DNA of 64,000 bases from Marsupella aquatica. Its lineage: Eukaryota > Marchantiophyta. Made by a program: the position numbers and the translations under genes. This document shows, piece after piece, positions 11,746 through 22,201 of this stretch. A model generated the notes under the pieces. The model was given only the letters and a program-made list of their open reading frames with translations, was not told the origin of the DNA and did no database searches. The stretch spans positions 1,612,001 through 1,676,000 of the forward strand of contig OZ316897.1 of assembly GCA_973895155.1 (NCBI GenBank), in the 5' to 3' direction. Numbering within the stretch: the first letter of the stretch is position 1; each line of letters starts with the position of its first letter.

Positions 11746-11848
11746 CCAGGAATCACTTGGCCAGTTAAGTGGGTAAAGCAGGAATGCACCCTGGAAACAC
11801 CTTAGGATAGAGACAAAACAAGGAAAATATAAACAATTAGGGGCGACT

Positions 11849-14800
11849 ATGGAACTCGGGCCGAGGCCGGAGGTAAGAACGCTGGGGGTGAAAACTCGAT
11901 TAGGGTTAGGGCGCGCTAAGCGTCGGCGGCTAGGAAGGATCAACGGGAGGAAGGACCGGAAGAGGAGAGGGGTAAGGAGCGCTTGCAGGAGACGGTGGCT
12001 CATTTGCGAGCACGAACTAGGCAGACGACTACGGGAGGCCAACTACTGTCAGCTGCTTAGGCAAGCACTCGGGGAGGGAGTAGATACCAATGATCGACCT
12101 AAGGAGGGTATGAGCAACGTCAATCAAGCGGCACATTTCTGGGGATGCCTGTTCGAACGGGCAACTGAGTACATCAAGACTTACAAGGACGAAGAATCAG
12201 AAAGGGCAGCTAGAGAATGATAGGAGCTCGCTCGATTATGGGAGCTACAGAAAACGGCTTTCTTAGGAGGCGAACTCATCAAGGCCGAGTTCTTGTGGAC
12301 GCCTACTTCCAATCAGCTCGACGATCTTCTGTTTTGCGAAGACAGAATCATCGGCATTCGAGAGGCCATCAAGAACTGCAACGACATACACTGGGAATTG
12401 AAGGGTAGCACAGAAAGGTGGACCCAGGCAACAGTGCTAGGAGAAACCTCCACGGCAGCTGAGATGAAGAGGAAGGGAGTCGTCAACGATGAAGCCACCC
12501 CGGCAAAAAGAATGAGGTCGGCGGCACCAAAGAAACCAGTCGAACAGCAGAGCAGGAAGCAGAGCGAAGCCGAAGAGGAGGAAAGCGACCCCATCAACGC
12601 CATTCCAACCAGGGATGACACCTGGAAGGGCTGGGCGGCAACTCTACCAGTGGAGGTGCAACTACATTTTGCACGGGAGGAGGATGCATGCTTTACGGCC
12701 ATGCAGACCAAGAGGTACCAAGGCTTCATGGCCGGATCCGGCTTGGAAGCCTTTGTAAGATTACCGTGGCTAAAGCCGGAGGTGCCGGATTCAGACCTAT
12801 TAGAATTCGTGGGGTCATGGGAACCCGAGACCAATTGCACGAGGATATATGGGAAGGATTTCTATCTTACTCCCAAGGTGATTGCCGAAGTGTTTGGCTT
12901 GCCGATAGGCAATAAGACCAAGGTTGATACCAGGAAGACCTTGCCTGACAAAGAGTTCCGGTCGTTCCCCAGACCATCAACGAAGAATGGCTTCTTCCGG
13001 ACCACCTGTACCAACCCGCACATTGGAGAGATGATCGACTTCTTGCGGGTGACCATGCATTGTAACTTGCCGAGGGCAGAGATCGGCAAGGCATAGGTCT
13101 ATCTGGCAGAGAGACCAGACCCAAGCCGGGACTACAATGGGTACCTCCTCAACCAATTGAAGAAGATCTTGAAGGAGGAGCAACAGGTAATCGGCATGGG
13201 GAGCGTGTCGCGGCTTGGCTATCACATGTCGCTGTTGTGCCGGTATGCCAGAGGTCAGACCTTTGCCCCGGTACTTCCCCTACAGGCAAGGGCACCAGTT
13301 CCGGAACAGAGACAGGCAATGGAGAAACCCAAACCGCCCGACAGTCCTACAATCGACCAGGTGTTTAGACCAAGAACGGAGGACTTGTCGATGCAGCAAC
13401 CAGGCATGCAGAGTCTGCTGAAACTGCTGGAGAAAGAAAAGAGATCGGCATCGGCAACGACAATGACAATGACAACGGCAGCGGCAACAATGCACGACAT
13501 TGTTCCAGAGGTAGGCCTAAACCGGCTAACAAAGGAGAACCCCTTTACTGGAGTCAAGGAGACACGGAGGCCGGAAAACAAGCTGGGAGTCCGGATGTAT
13601 GTAGGAGCCTCTAGTCCCGAAGCTGAGGAGAAGCAGGCCGTAACTCCCGGCCACAGCAAGGAGAGTAGGAGATCAACACGGAGACCGGAGGAGGAACCAA
13701 GACCGGAGGAGGAACCAAGACCGGCGGGAGGTGAAGCCGTGTTCACGCCAAAACCAGGAGACGAGCGGGAGGAGCTGGTAGTCCAAGCCGAGGAGGAGGC
13801 GGTGGAGGACTACAGCAATGATAACTCCGGCTATGGGTCGGATCATCATGTTCCAGGAGTAAGGACCTGTGGTCGCTTCATCCCCACGCTCCCAAGAGTA
13901 GTCCGAGGGGACCCCAACCAGCAGAGCAGCCCCGAGTCTCCCCCGCCAGATGTCGCTCCCCCGAGCTTTGACGGCATAAAATAGACGGTGCAAGAATTTC
14001 AGGAGCGAATCAGGGAGGAAGACGAGGCAGCCCTGGCTAGAGAAAAGGATTTACCAGGAGGGGAATGGCCAGAGAACATCAGGCGGCTAGCCGAAAAAGG
14101 AAGCAAACCTCTAGCCACGATTGAAGAGATCCGCAAGACGGCTTGGGAGCAGAGGCCGCGATGGGGGATGCCGATCACTTCTACCTATTCCACCTACGTT
14201 AAGAATAGAGCAATGGAGTATGGTGAGATGTGTGGGGAACTTGCGCTCGGCATCTTTGGGGAGGAATTGGAGGTAGGACCCTTTTTCCATAGGGAGCAGT
14301 TGGAGAAGCGCCAATTGGAAGAAGCGGTGGCCTTGGAAAGAAGCAAGAAGGACGAGGTCATCCGTCGGCTTAGGGAAAGGGAAGCCAAAATCAAGGACCT
14401 GAGGGCGGCCAAGAAAGCCCAAGATGAGCTGCGGATTAAGCGGCATGAGCTAAATATCATGCAGGGCCAGTTGGATACCGCACAATCTGATAACCGGATG
14501 ATCGAGAATCTACTGACGAGGACCCAAGGAGAGTTGGCCGATGCGATCAAAGAGAGGGAGAAGTGGAAGCAAGAGCTGAGGAATGCAGAGGAGGCCCACA
14601 TAACAGCCAACAACCGGGCCATGGCGGAGACCCAAAGAAAGGAACGGGCGTTGAAGGGGGAGCTCAAGAAAAGCCGCGGAGCCCTTGAACAGAAGGAGGC
14701 CGAGTTAGGGAAATCCTATCAAGGGATTATGGCACTGCAGCAGGAGCTTGCGTCCCTAACGGCCAGCTTCAAGGCCGACCTAAGGGAGAAGGACGTGATG

Positions 14801-15559
14801 CTCGATCAGACTTATGCCAAGATGAACCAGATGGAGTCTGTCATCATTGCAGAGCTCGACAAGGAGCTAAGAGCAACCCGGGAGGAGAGGGCTACCTTGA
14901 AGAAGGAATTGTAGGAAGCCCATAGGGAGCAGGAGGAGGCCAAAAACGAGCTGGAGGGGGCACGTAAGGACCTGGATGAGACCCAAGAGGAGTTGGAGGA
15001 AATCACGAGGAAGATGGAGAACCTACAGCGGCGGGCCGACAACCAAATAGAGCGGCTGAAGAAACAAGCCGCAGTATTTAAATGCTTAGTTGCAGCAGGT
15101 TCACCTTCCGTTGGGGCGAACCAGTTACCAGGGGTGGTAATTGCCGAAGGACAAGCCGCACCACCTGCACCAGTGCCAGAAGTAAGTGGGAAGGGGAAGG
15201 GACCAGCTGCCGAGCCAGCGACGAAGAAGAAGCGGAAACCTTCAGGGTCAAGGAGTAATACGACTCCACGGGCCGAGGTGACCGAGGAGGTAGACCCGGC
15301 AACGACCCCAGACAAGATCAAGGCAGAGGATCCAACTACCCTAGGGGAAGGGGAGGCCGAAGCAATGAGTGAGGATGAGGCCGAAGCCGGGGGTGATGCC
15401 GAGGCCGGTGTCGGGGCCGAAGCCGAAGGTGGACCCAGTCAGGCCGATGGAGAGTTGACTCAGTCAAGGGCAGGTAATCTGTCAGTAGACGGGCCAACGG
15501 CAGTGGCTGAGGAAGAAGCGATGGGGGCGTCCACTGAGGGACAGACACCGCTGCCATGA
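11849..15559 (+). pseudogene. Long transposon-protein frame with coiled coil, interrupted by TAG codons
   Basis: The same reading frame holds from ATG 11849 to TGA 15557, about 1,236 codons, broken only by TGA 12218, TAG 12221, TAG 13094, TAG 13982 and TAG 14912. No frameshift is needed. The N-terminus is strongly basic. At about 12,600-13,250 lies a 'putative plant transposon protein'-like domain (RLPWLKPEV...EFVGSWEPET...YGKDFYLTPKVIAEVFGLP). At 13,990-15,080 there is a long charged coiled coil, and the C-terminus is Ala/Glu/Gly rich with KKKRK basic patches. The context of four TAGs fits former glutamine codons (for example KEL-stop-EAHREQEE inside a coiled coil). It is probably a gag-like structural protein of an LTR-type element; no RT or integrase follows. 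Confidence 0.6.
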
Positions 15560-16375
15560 CGGTGGTGCAGGGCCGCTCCTTTCAAGGAGGGCGGACGTGG
15601 AGGGAGGAGGCGTGAGTGGGCAGGGCGGGCTCAGATCTCTAAGTTTAGGATTAGGATCAGGACCAGGAAGCGGCCCTGACACTTAGCTTAGTGGGATTGT
15701 GGTTCCACTGGTAAGAGCAACACTTGTACTCCTGCCTCGCTGTACATAGGTAGATCCAGGCAGGTAGATTACTGTTAGGTAGATTAGGCTTACGCTCCAA
15801 AGAATTAGGCAGATCCGCTACCAGGATAAGTACCTGGGCTGCGGGGAGCTCAGGGCCTCTTCTTTAGCAAGTTTTTAGTTTGCACCAGCCGGGCTGGGAT
15901 CAGGTAGTAAGAGAAGCTCTCGGTTAGTCATACTGTGACCTTGTGTATATTCATGTTTCCTCATGCCTAAGAGCTGAATAGAGTTGGCCTCACGGCTTAG
16001 TTCGCAGAGCTTGTGTATGAGATGTACTGTATGTATGGCAAGTGCATGGTATGACTCAGTCAGAAGGAGTCATTTTACTATTTGTGTGTCGCATTAACTT
16101 GTGTGAAGAGTGCCCACATCAACTAATAGGAGAAGGAAAGTAAGCAAGGGAGTGAGAGTTGGATGTGTCAAGCTGAGAGAGGTCTTAGCGGCTTAACCAA
16201 GCCTATTGGGGACCATTCCGGCGGCGGAATCCAAATATACCCAACCAGAAGGAGAGGAGGACAAGGGAAGGCCTAGAATAGGTCGGCTTCATATCTCATG
16301 ACCCGATGAAGGATCTGTCCAGTATATGTGTGTAAATTGTTAATAGTAGTAGTAGAAGGAGGTTAGCAACGTCCC
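15560..16375. other. Downstream region of the decayed element, no gene
   Basis: No coding signal. Several 'aggtagat'/'aggcagat' words cluster at 15,745-15,815, and a (TAG)4-like run sits near 16,345. This may be the element's 3' untranslated or LTR region, but I found no matching copy upstream. Confidence 0.35.
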
Positions 16376-17272
16376 ATGCCGCTAAGCCGCGAAAACGGCC
16401 TCGCCAAGCGTGAAACCTGCGGGAATCGGCTTGTGCTGGGGGGTTTCTTGGGTTTAGGGAGCCGTGGGACGCACCACATTGAGGAGCCACAGGTACCCAT
16501 AGTTGATGCATGTATTCCTCCTACATGTACACCCACCCCCGAGCACCTTCCTTCTCCCATCCCCGAGCCTTTACCACCTTCACCTGTACCCTCTCCCCTT
16601 TCATCCCCTTCCACTCAGGAGGCCACTTTACCACACTCTCATGTTCTATCTCCCTCCCCTACCAGGGAAGGAAATGAACCCATTCCCGAGCCTAATCCGA
16701 ATACTGAGACATTAGAGCCCCCCAGTGTACCATTTCTAGCTCCTACACCTTTGATGTCTCAGCATCCTATTGTCTCTTCTACTGCCGATATTGAGCCCCT
16801 TTTTGCTCTTCCCGCCGCGTTTGCTACCATGATCACTACACTGATTGACACACGCATTCCTCTTGCACCACCCTTACCTCCACTGATGTTTGGTTCCCAC
16901 TCGCTCCCTTTTGTACATACATATGACATGGTTCTGAGTTATCCTGGTATTTTATGGCTTCCTATCGACAAGCTGCGCATGCCAGAGATTGAGGGTCCGC
17001 AGTTGTGGAGTTGGGTTTATCATTGTAGAAAGGTCATTGCACCTATCCCTCTTCCAGCCCCGGACATTCCATGGCCTTCAGATTATTATGTTTGGATTGG
17101 ACCGGATGGACATCCCATCCGGAAGATCAGTGACCCAGATCTGATGAGACTCCAACAGGATATTTTTTGCCGACAGTATTTGAAGGGCAATAGGGCCAAA
17201 GGGAAGTTAGCACTTGGATTTGTAGCAAGTCTTCCCCTGATTGTAGTTGACCCTCCTCCTATTGTCTTATGA
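16376..17272 (+). CDS. Proline-rich element-type protein, unrecognised
   Basis: An uninterrupted 298-codon frame starts at ATG 16376. Residues about 45-125 are Pro/Ser/Thr rich with repeated P-x-P and PEP words. Residues about 185-280 form a folded-looking tryptophan-rich domain (LPFVHTYDMVLSYPG, QLWSWVYHCRKV, WPSDYYVWIGPDGHPI). I do not recognise this domain. It could be the last part of a retroelement gag or of the 10.7 kb gene split by the 11.8 kb element, but the intact 827-residue relative has no obvious counterpart. It may also have upstream exons, since the first 40 residues look non-coding. Confidence 0.35.
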   Translation: MPLSRENGLAKRETCGNRLVLGGFLGLGSRGTHHIEEPQVPIVDACIPPTCTPTPEHLPSPIPEPLPPSPVPSPLSSPSTQEATLPHSHVLSPSPTREGNEPIPEPNPNTETLEPPSVPFLAPTPLMSQHPIVSSTADIEPLFALPAAFATMITTLIDTRIPLAPPLPPLMFGSHSLPFVHTYDMVLSYPGILWLPIDKLRMPEIEGPQLWSWVYHCRKVIAPIPLPAPDIPWPSDYYVWIGPDGHPIRKISDPDLMRLQQDIFCRQYLKGNRAKGKLALGFVASLPLIVVDPPPIVL

Positions 17273-17370
17273 CATTTGTACCTCATTTGCTAAACTTATT
17301 AGTGTATTGAGCTTTTACTACTTCACTACTTGCGTAGTTGAACATGCACTACCCCTCATATTTGTATCAC

Positions 17371-17544
17371 TCCATACCGTGATGAAGTTCGTGAATTTTG
17401 TAATATCGCTGTCCACACGGGGATATTCCTCTTGCTGTTCATGGACCCTGCCATGTTTGGGTGCTCCATACCGTGATGAAGTTTGTGAATTTTGTAATAT
17501 CGCTGACCGCACGGGGATATTCCTCTTGCTGTTCATGGACCCTG
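17371..17544. repeat. 94-bp tandem repeat, left part, interrupted by the 18.1 kb element
   Basis: Unit 1 (17371-17464) begins 'tccataccgtgatgaag' and ends 'ccatgtttgggtgc'. Unit 2 starts at 17465 and stops after 80 bases at 17544, exactly where the Mutator-like element begins. The missing 14 bases lie at 35661-35674 beyond the element, followed by a third, more diverged unit. Confidence 0.85.
17536..17544. repeat. 9-bp target-site duplication, left copy
   Basis: TGGACCCTG at 17536-17544 is repeated exactly at 35652-35660. Nine bases is the usual duplication length for Mutator-like elements. Confidence 0.85.
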
Positions 17545-17605
17545 GAGTAAAGGTACATCATCAGTTATCAGTGACTAATAACTGATATCAGTCACTGATA
17601 TCAGT
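17545..17605. repeat. Left terminal inverted repeat of the MULE
   Basis: It begins GAGTAAAGGTACATC and contains TCATCAGTTATCAGTGA, then the perfect 12-bp palindrome ACTGATATCAGT twice. It pairs with 35590-35651 in inverted orientation with small insertions. Confidence 0.75.
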
Positions 17606-18344
17606 CATTGCTCGTCGCGCTTAACACTTACCTGCATGTCGGCGACTGTGCTCAGATTGGCCCGGGGATCTCGGCAAACTCGCAAACATCTCTGATTCAG
17701 GGTTTACGGTCTTGAAACGCAAAGCAATAAGCATAAAGGCGGTGTCCGTACAGTTTTAGGCGACCATAGCCAGAATGTCAAAGAGGTCGCCGATATAAGG
17801 TCGACATGATGTTTACTAGAAAAACATTTTACAACCCATATATTGTAATTTGTCGGTGATGCTCGCCGAGAAGACATCATCGAGATACTACTACTAGGCT
17901 GCTGGTGGTGCCAGCCTTGAAAGAAGTAATCAATGAGAATTGTGATGCAGTGTAGAATCCTTGGGATCAATTGCGACCACCAGAAGATCAAGATGTTTGC
18001 CCAATAAGAGAGCTTATAAGAAAAGGTAGCATGAATTCATTGTCATTCCTTGGCGATGCTCGCCGAGAAGACATCGTCAAGAGACTGCTACTCCTACTTG
18101 TCAAGCCGAGGAAAATGCTCTCGATGAGGGTTGCCGACTTTATCACGACAGATTCAGTAATGTATAACTAAGCTGCCTAATCTGCACAAAATGTTTCATA
18201 AGATCTGGATTACACAGCCGATTAGACGGATTTCTACTATCATCGTCCAGTTTAATTTGACACTCCATAAAATCATTACCGACGAACGATTCAGTAACTA
18301 CCAAAATGTATCAAAACTTTGAGGCTACAACATTCCGCTATTTC
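17606..18344. other. MULE subterminal region, no gene
   Basis: No supported coding region. Two words 'tgctcgccgagaagacatc' at about 17859 and 18058 are variants of the element's palindromic motif and sit in two copies of a ~200 bp direct repeat. Confidence 0.5.
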
Positions 18345-19247
18345 CTACAAGTAAATGTGTACACGAAATTCATGTTTTTGTACATTCACTCCAATGAACG
18401 CCCCCAATTCAGCTCTTGTCGAGAGGAGGTCATTCATTTTTACCCATAGATTCAGGATGTTGTCACACATCTCAGATAGCCTAGCCTGCACATCTACATG
18501 AAGGCTCATAAGCTTCTGGAAGTCTGACTTGCTGTCCGCGATCTCTGCATCCAAACTCTTCAGCAACTCTTTAGCAAACACGAAGTCAACATCAGCATAT
18601 TTCGAACACTCGGCACTAGGCGAGTCCTTGTGGCTGGTTGTGTTGTCACGACCGCGGAACTTAGCTGCACCGTCTACGGGCATCTTCAACGTCTCGTTCA
18701 TTCTGTTTGCATCACCAACAGCCTTGCAATTATCTGTAGATCTCAACAGACGAGGAGCTTCACCATCACCGTCTGGCAGTGTGGTAGCCATTGCAATAGG
18801 ATGCTTCCTGGGGTGACCTCGTTTCCTCTTCTCTGCCAAGAGCCGAGGAGCTTCATTATCAGGTAACGCGATCGACATTACAATGGGATGCTTCCTCAGC
18901 CGACCTCGTTTCCTCTTCTCTGTCAAGAGCCGAGGAGCTTCATTATCAGGTAACGCGATCGACATTACGATGGGATGCTTCCTCGGCCAACCTCGTTTCC
19001 TCTTCTCTATCAAGAGCCGAGGAGCTTCATTATCAGGTAACGCTATCGACATTATGATGGGATGCTTCCTCGGCCGACCTCGTTTCCTCTTCTGCGGGAC
19101 GACGTCCAAAACGGCGGAGACAGTGGGTGTGTGCCTGTCTTGGACACCGATCACAGACTCCACTCTGGCCATGGTGCTCTGCCCTGATGAGAAAGAAGGT
19201 GAAAAATTGTAGGGCGCACCGCGCTGCCACATTGCCTTCACCTCCAT
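18345..19247 (-). CDS. AT-hook protein with four tandem 29-residue repeats
   Basis: The frame is intact, 300 codons from ATG 19247. Residues about 52-150 hold four copies of a 29-residue unit built around KRKRGRPRKHP (variants GWP, GRL and GHP) followed by a SIALPDNEAPRLL spacer; the DNA repeats with an 87-bp period. RGRP flanked by basic residues is the AT-hook, which binds the minor groove of AT-rich DNA; only the first unit keeps the canonical core, and the third has GRL. The C-terminal 90 residues are helical and end in a possible coiled coil (FAKELLKSLDAEIADSKSDFQKL). Located 0.8 kb inside the left end of the MULE, it may be an accessory DNA-binding protein; this role is an inference. 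Confidence 0.75.
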   Translation of the reverse strand: MEVKAMWQRGAPYNFSPSFSSGQSTMARVESVIGVQDRHTPTVSAVLDVVPQKRKRGRPRKHPIIMSIALPDNEAPRLLIEKRKRGWPRKHPIVMSIALPDNEAPRLLTEKRKRGRLRKHPIVMSIALPDNEAPRLLAEKRKRGHPRKHPIAMATTLPDGDGEAPRLLRSTDNCKAVGDANRMNETLKMPVDGAAKFRGRDNTTSHKDSPSAECSKYADVDFVFAKELLKSLDAEIADSKSDFQKLMSLHVDVQARLSEMCDNILNLWVKMNDLLSTRAELGAFIGVNVQKHEFRVHIYL

Positions 19248-19499
19248 CTATCTAGTCCGTGTTGTGGTGACCTGCAACGTACAAGACAATCATCATCATT
19301 GCCACTAAAAATCCAACAATTATTGGTATCCTATCCCTAGACGGTTGAAGGGACAACAACGTCCGCTCGTAATAACGGGTACATGTCTTTTCACACACAC
19401 TCCAGGTTTGGCCAACAAATGAGTTAATGTTGATTTAACCTGCAACGGTCGACTGTCAGGATTAGTTTTTGGCACTGTATGAGCGTATGATTCCACAGT

Positions 19500-20405
19500 T
19501 GCTACGTAATCCCATTTCGGCGAGGATCTCTGAGATCAGAGGCCAGCGACTTCTTTGTTAGTTTGACGACAAAGAGTTTAGGGTGTAAGTAGATCTTGGA
19601 GAGGGTCTCCGAGATCTGGTGGTTCTCTCACTCGACAACGGTCAAAATTATGATCCTAAGTTCCATTTCGGCGAGGGTCTCTAAGATCCGGTTTCTTACT
19701 TTTCCTTGGTAAGTGCAATTTCGGCGAGGATCGCAGACATCCGGTTGGGAAGTTCCATTCCGACAAAGTTCCATTCCTGCGAAGTTCCATTCCGGCGAGG
19801 GTCACTACATCCGGTTTCAGTGCCATTTCGGCGAGGGTCGCTGACATCCGGTTTTAGTGCCATTTCGGCGAGGGTCGTTGACATCTGGTTTCAGTCCCAT
19901 TCTGGCGAGGGTTGCTGATATCCGGTTTCAGTGCCATTTCGGCGAGGGTCGCTGACATCCGGTTTCAGTGCCATTTTGGCGAGGGTCGTTGACATCCGGT
20001 TTCAGTGCCATTTTGGCGAGGGTCGTTGACATCCGGTTTTAGTGCCATTCCGGCGAGGGTCGCTGACATCCGGTTTTGAGTGCCATTCCGGCGAGGGTCC
20101 CTGACATCCGGTTTCAGTGCCATTTCGGCGAGGGTCGCTGACATCTGGTTTCAGTCCCATTCCGGCGAGGGTCGCTGACATCCGGTTTCAGTGCCAGTTT
20201 GGCGAGGGTCGTTGACATCCGGTTTTAGCGCCATTCCGACGAGGGTCGTTGACATCCGGTTTCAGTGCCATTTTGGCGAGGGTCGCTGACATCTGGTTTC
20301 AGTCCCATTCTGGCGAGGGTCGCTGACATCCGGTTTCAGTGCCATTTCGGCGAGGGTCGCTGACATCCGGTTTTAGTGCCATTTCGGTGAGGGTCGCTCA
20401 GATCC
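19500..20405. repeat. 37-bp minisatellite built on the GGCGAGGGTC motif
   Basis: From about 19720 to 20400 a 37-bp unit (CATTTCGGCGAGGGTCGC, then TGACATCCGGTTTCAGTGC) repeats about 18 times with point changes; 19500-19700 holds looser copies. The core is the left half of the element-wide palindrome. Long open frames here on both strands result from the period and are not genes. Confidence 0.9.
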
Positions 20406-20996
20406 GACGAATGGCGAATGTCTCCAAGGTGAGTAGCGTTCATGAACACTACATCTTGGAGACCCTCGCCGAATTCCAACGGTGCCGTTTGGATGTCGAC
20501 GAGGCCGCCGGGAGGGAAAAAAGACCACACCAATAGTACGATAACGTAAGCTTTTTTATTATTGAAAAATGTCGTACAAAATTAGTCCATGATGCTACCC
20601 CTGACCTCATTACTACATGATGAGTTCAAGTCATGACATGACCTAGTGGCCAGTGGACCCTATCGACAATGCTATCCGCGATGACCTCCTGTGCCTTCAC
20701 AGTCAAATATCACTAGAATAAAGCCCGTAGCCACTGTCCGGATTGTTGCTCGGCAATTTTTCTACATTGTCACACCATAAGATTGGGGTTAACCTGTTCT
20801 CCACTTAGTCCTGGACTCTTCCTAGCACATCTCCATCGAAGAACTTATCATACAGATCCCTCTCATATATCTCCGTCCTCCAGACGTAGTTTGCCACCCA
20901 AGACTTGAGTGATGTAACTGACATCATAGATAGGGCATCAATAGGCAAAATTTGTCGTAAGAGAACACGGAACGTACACGTGGTTGAGTGACGATT
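20406..20996. other. Spacer within MULE, no gene
   Basis: A reverse-oriented palindromic-motif copy (gaccctcgccgaa) lies near 20460. The stretch before the F-box-like gene's stop may be its 3' untranslated region. Nothing else is supported. Confidence 0.4.
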
Positions 20997-21413
20997 CTAA
21001 TGTCGGTTGTCGTCCATGTTTTCAATGACGTCCTTCACCACTTTTAACGCTGCCCATCCTTTGGAGTGAGTCACGAGGAATCTCCATTTCCTACTAACTC
21101 TGGACAATATGCGCATGTTGTCGATCGTCTTGAAGGTAGCATCATCATCAGTGCCATATGCATTTGCAGACTCAAATGCATTTCTAAGTAGAGGCCAAAC
21201 ATGTCCCTTTGTCAGCATATCCGGGAGGCCAGGGATGAGACTCTGCCTTTTTGCTTCTTCTGCTTCCTCCGGAATAGGCTCCCCAACAGTCCCCCATATT
21301 GAGAGCCAATCAAAATCAGCTTTCAATTTCAGCTCAGTAATTGTCGCCGTAAACTTATCAAGGCGTGTAGCGCACTTTTCATGATAACGCCTCTTCGTGT
21401 ATGATCCTTCCAT
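20997..21413 (-). CDS. F-box-like protein, short paralogue
   Basis: The frame has 138 codons from ATG 21413. It contains SLIPGLPDMLTKGHVWPLLRN, then an RVSRKWRFLVTHSKGWAAL block. The LIPGLPD start and the 'R-x-S-x-K-W-R-x-L-x-x-S-x-x-W' ending are the two conserved poles of plant F-box domains, which bind SKP1 in SCF ubiquitin ligases. The spacing between the poles is longer than in a standard F-box. A larger paralogue lies at 22202-22930 in the same orientation. The inverted-repeat arm at 21748-22060 lies upstream and may be its promoter region. F-box identity is moderately supported; a role in the element's biology is an inference. Confidence 0.5.
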   Translation of the reverse strand: MEGSYTKRRYHEKCATRLDKFTATITELKLKADFDWLSIWGTVGEPIPEEAEEAKRQSLIPGLPDMLTKGHVWPLLRNAFESANAYGTDDDATFKTIDNMRILSRVSRKWRFLVTHSKGWAALKVVKDVIENMDDNRH

Positions 21414-21747
21414 GTTGGAGAGCCGCTTGAAGCAAGTTTAGCCGCTTGAAGCACCCGTGAGATGAAGATGACACCCAACAGATTGAACACAATAACCAAG
21501 CAACCGAACAAGCGGATGAAGAATAGAGAAAGTGCCCTCCTCTTTCTAACGACAGCGACATTGACATATTGGTTTCGACGGTCTCCACCTGCGAAGTCTG
21601 CGGGTTGATCTTGACCCTGTAGGGGCTGCGCGCCGGTCGCGCAACGGGCGTAGAACGTCTGCCTTCGTGGGGAGGCTCTCCCTAAGAAATGAACAGCGAT
21701 GTCATTTCTGCCCAGTGCGATGAATGTCAAAGTGTAGAAATTCAACC

Positions 21748-22060
21748 AAGCGCAGGGATAAGTGAGAAGGACGTTGAAAACCCTAACAAAGAGTGAAGAG
21801 GAAGAGGAAGAGTAAGGAAGAAGGGAGCACGTACCGCACGTACCACACCGCACAAAACTACGTCATGGATACGGGACATCCCAACTATACTTGACAACGT
21901 ACATCTTGTTCACGGACCAAACAAGAAAGTACGCAAGGGAAGTACGCAAGGGTCTAGGATTTACGGCCCAGTATAGGGGGTACATGTTTAGGGTTTAGGG
22001 TTTAGGGTAAACCCTAAACGGTCCAAATGTCAAAGACCCTCGCCGAGAATTGATAGTGAA
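21748..22060. repeat. Left arm of internal ~310 bp inverted repeat
   Basis: Read in reverse, this segment matches 28150-28536 over almost its whole length. Shared blocks include 'agcgcagggataagtgagaa', 'gtaccgcacgtacc', 'catggatacggga', 'aacgtacatcttgtt' and 'ccaaacaagaaagtacg', then TTTAGGG repeats. It lies just upstream of the leftward gene at 21413, while the other arm lies upstream of the rightward gene at 29086, so both may be promoter/5' UTR copies. Confidence 0.8.
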
Positions 22061-22201
22061 AGATAGGAAGGATCTCATGTCGCCAAGTATTTATTACTCA
22101 AAAAAGTCGTACAAAATTAGTCCATGATCTCTAAATCTGAACCAGGTGTGGCGTACTCCTGCGTATTCTATACACTAAACCGATAATGACATGAAGTGCA
22201 C

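Noticed and set aside
12313-15321. Long minus-strand frames opposite the 12-15 kb gene
   Set aside because: They are Ser/Leu/Pro-rich mirrors of the plus-strand Glu/Lys-rich coding region; the plus strand has the domains and coiled coil.
11742-16510. The 11.8-16.4 kb element as an insertion splitting one gene, with TGATGC as target duplication
   Set aside because: The six-base match is weak, the ends lack TG...CA or other terminal features, and the pieces on the two sides do not both match the intact 827-residue protein.
19656-20536. Repeat-peptide frames in the 37-bp minisatellite
   Set aside because: They arise from the period and GC content, and start and stop randomly in the array.
21329-21853. 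174-codon minus-strand protein with hydrophobic segments
   Set aside because: It overlaps the inverted-repeat arm and the F-box-like gene start; its counterpart in the other arm is not conserved as protein.
21984-22018. TTTAGGG repeats as a chromosome end or interstitial telomere
   Set aside because: Only a few units, lying inside the inverted-repeat arm of a transposon; a similarly short CCCTAAA stretch occurs at 51072. These are too short for telomeric arrays.
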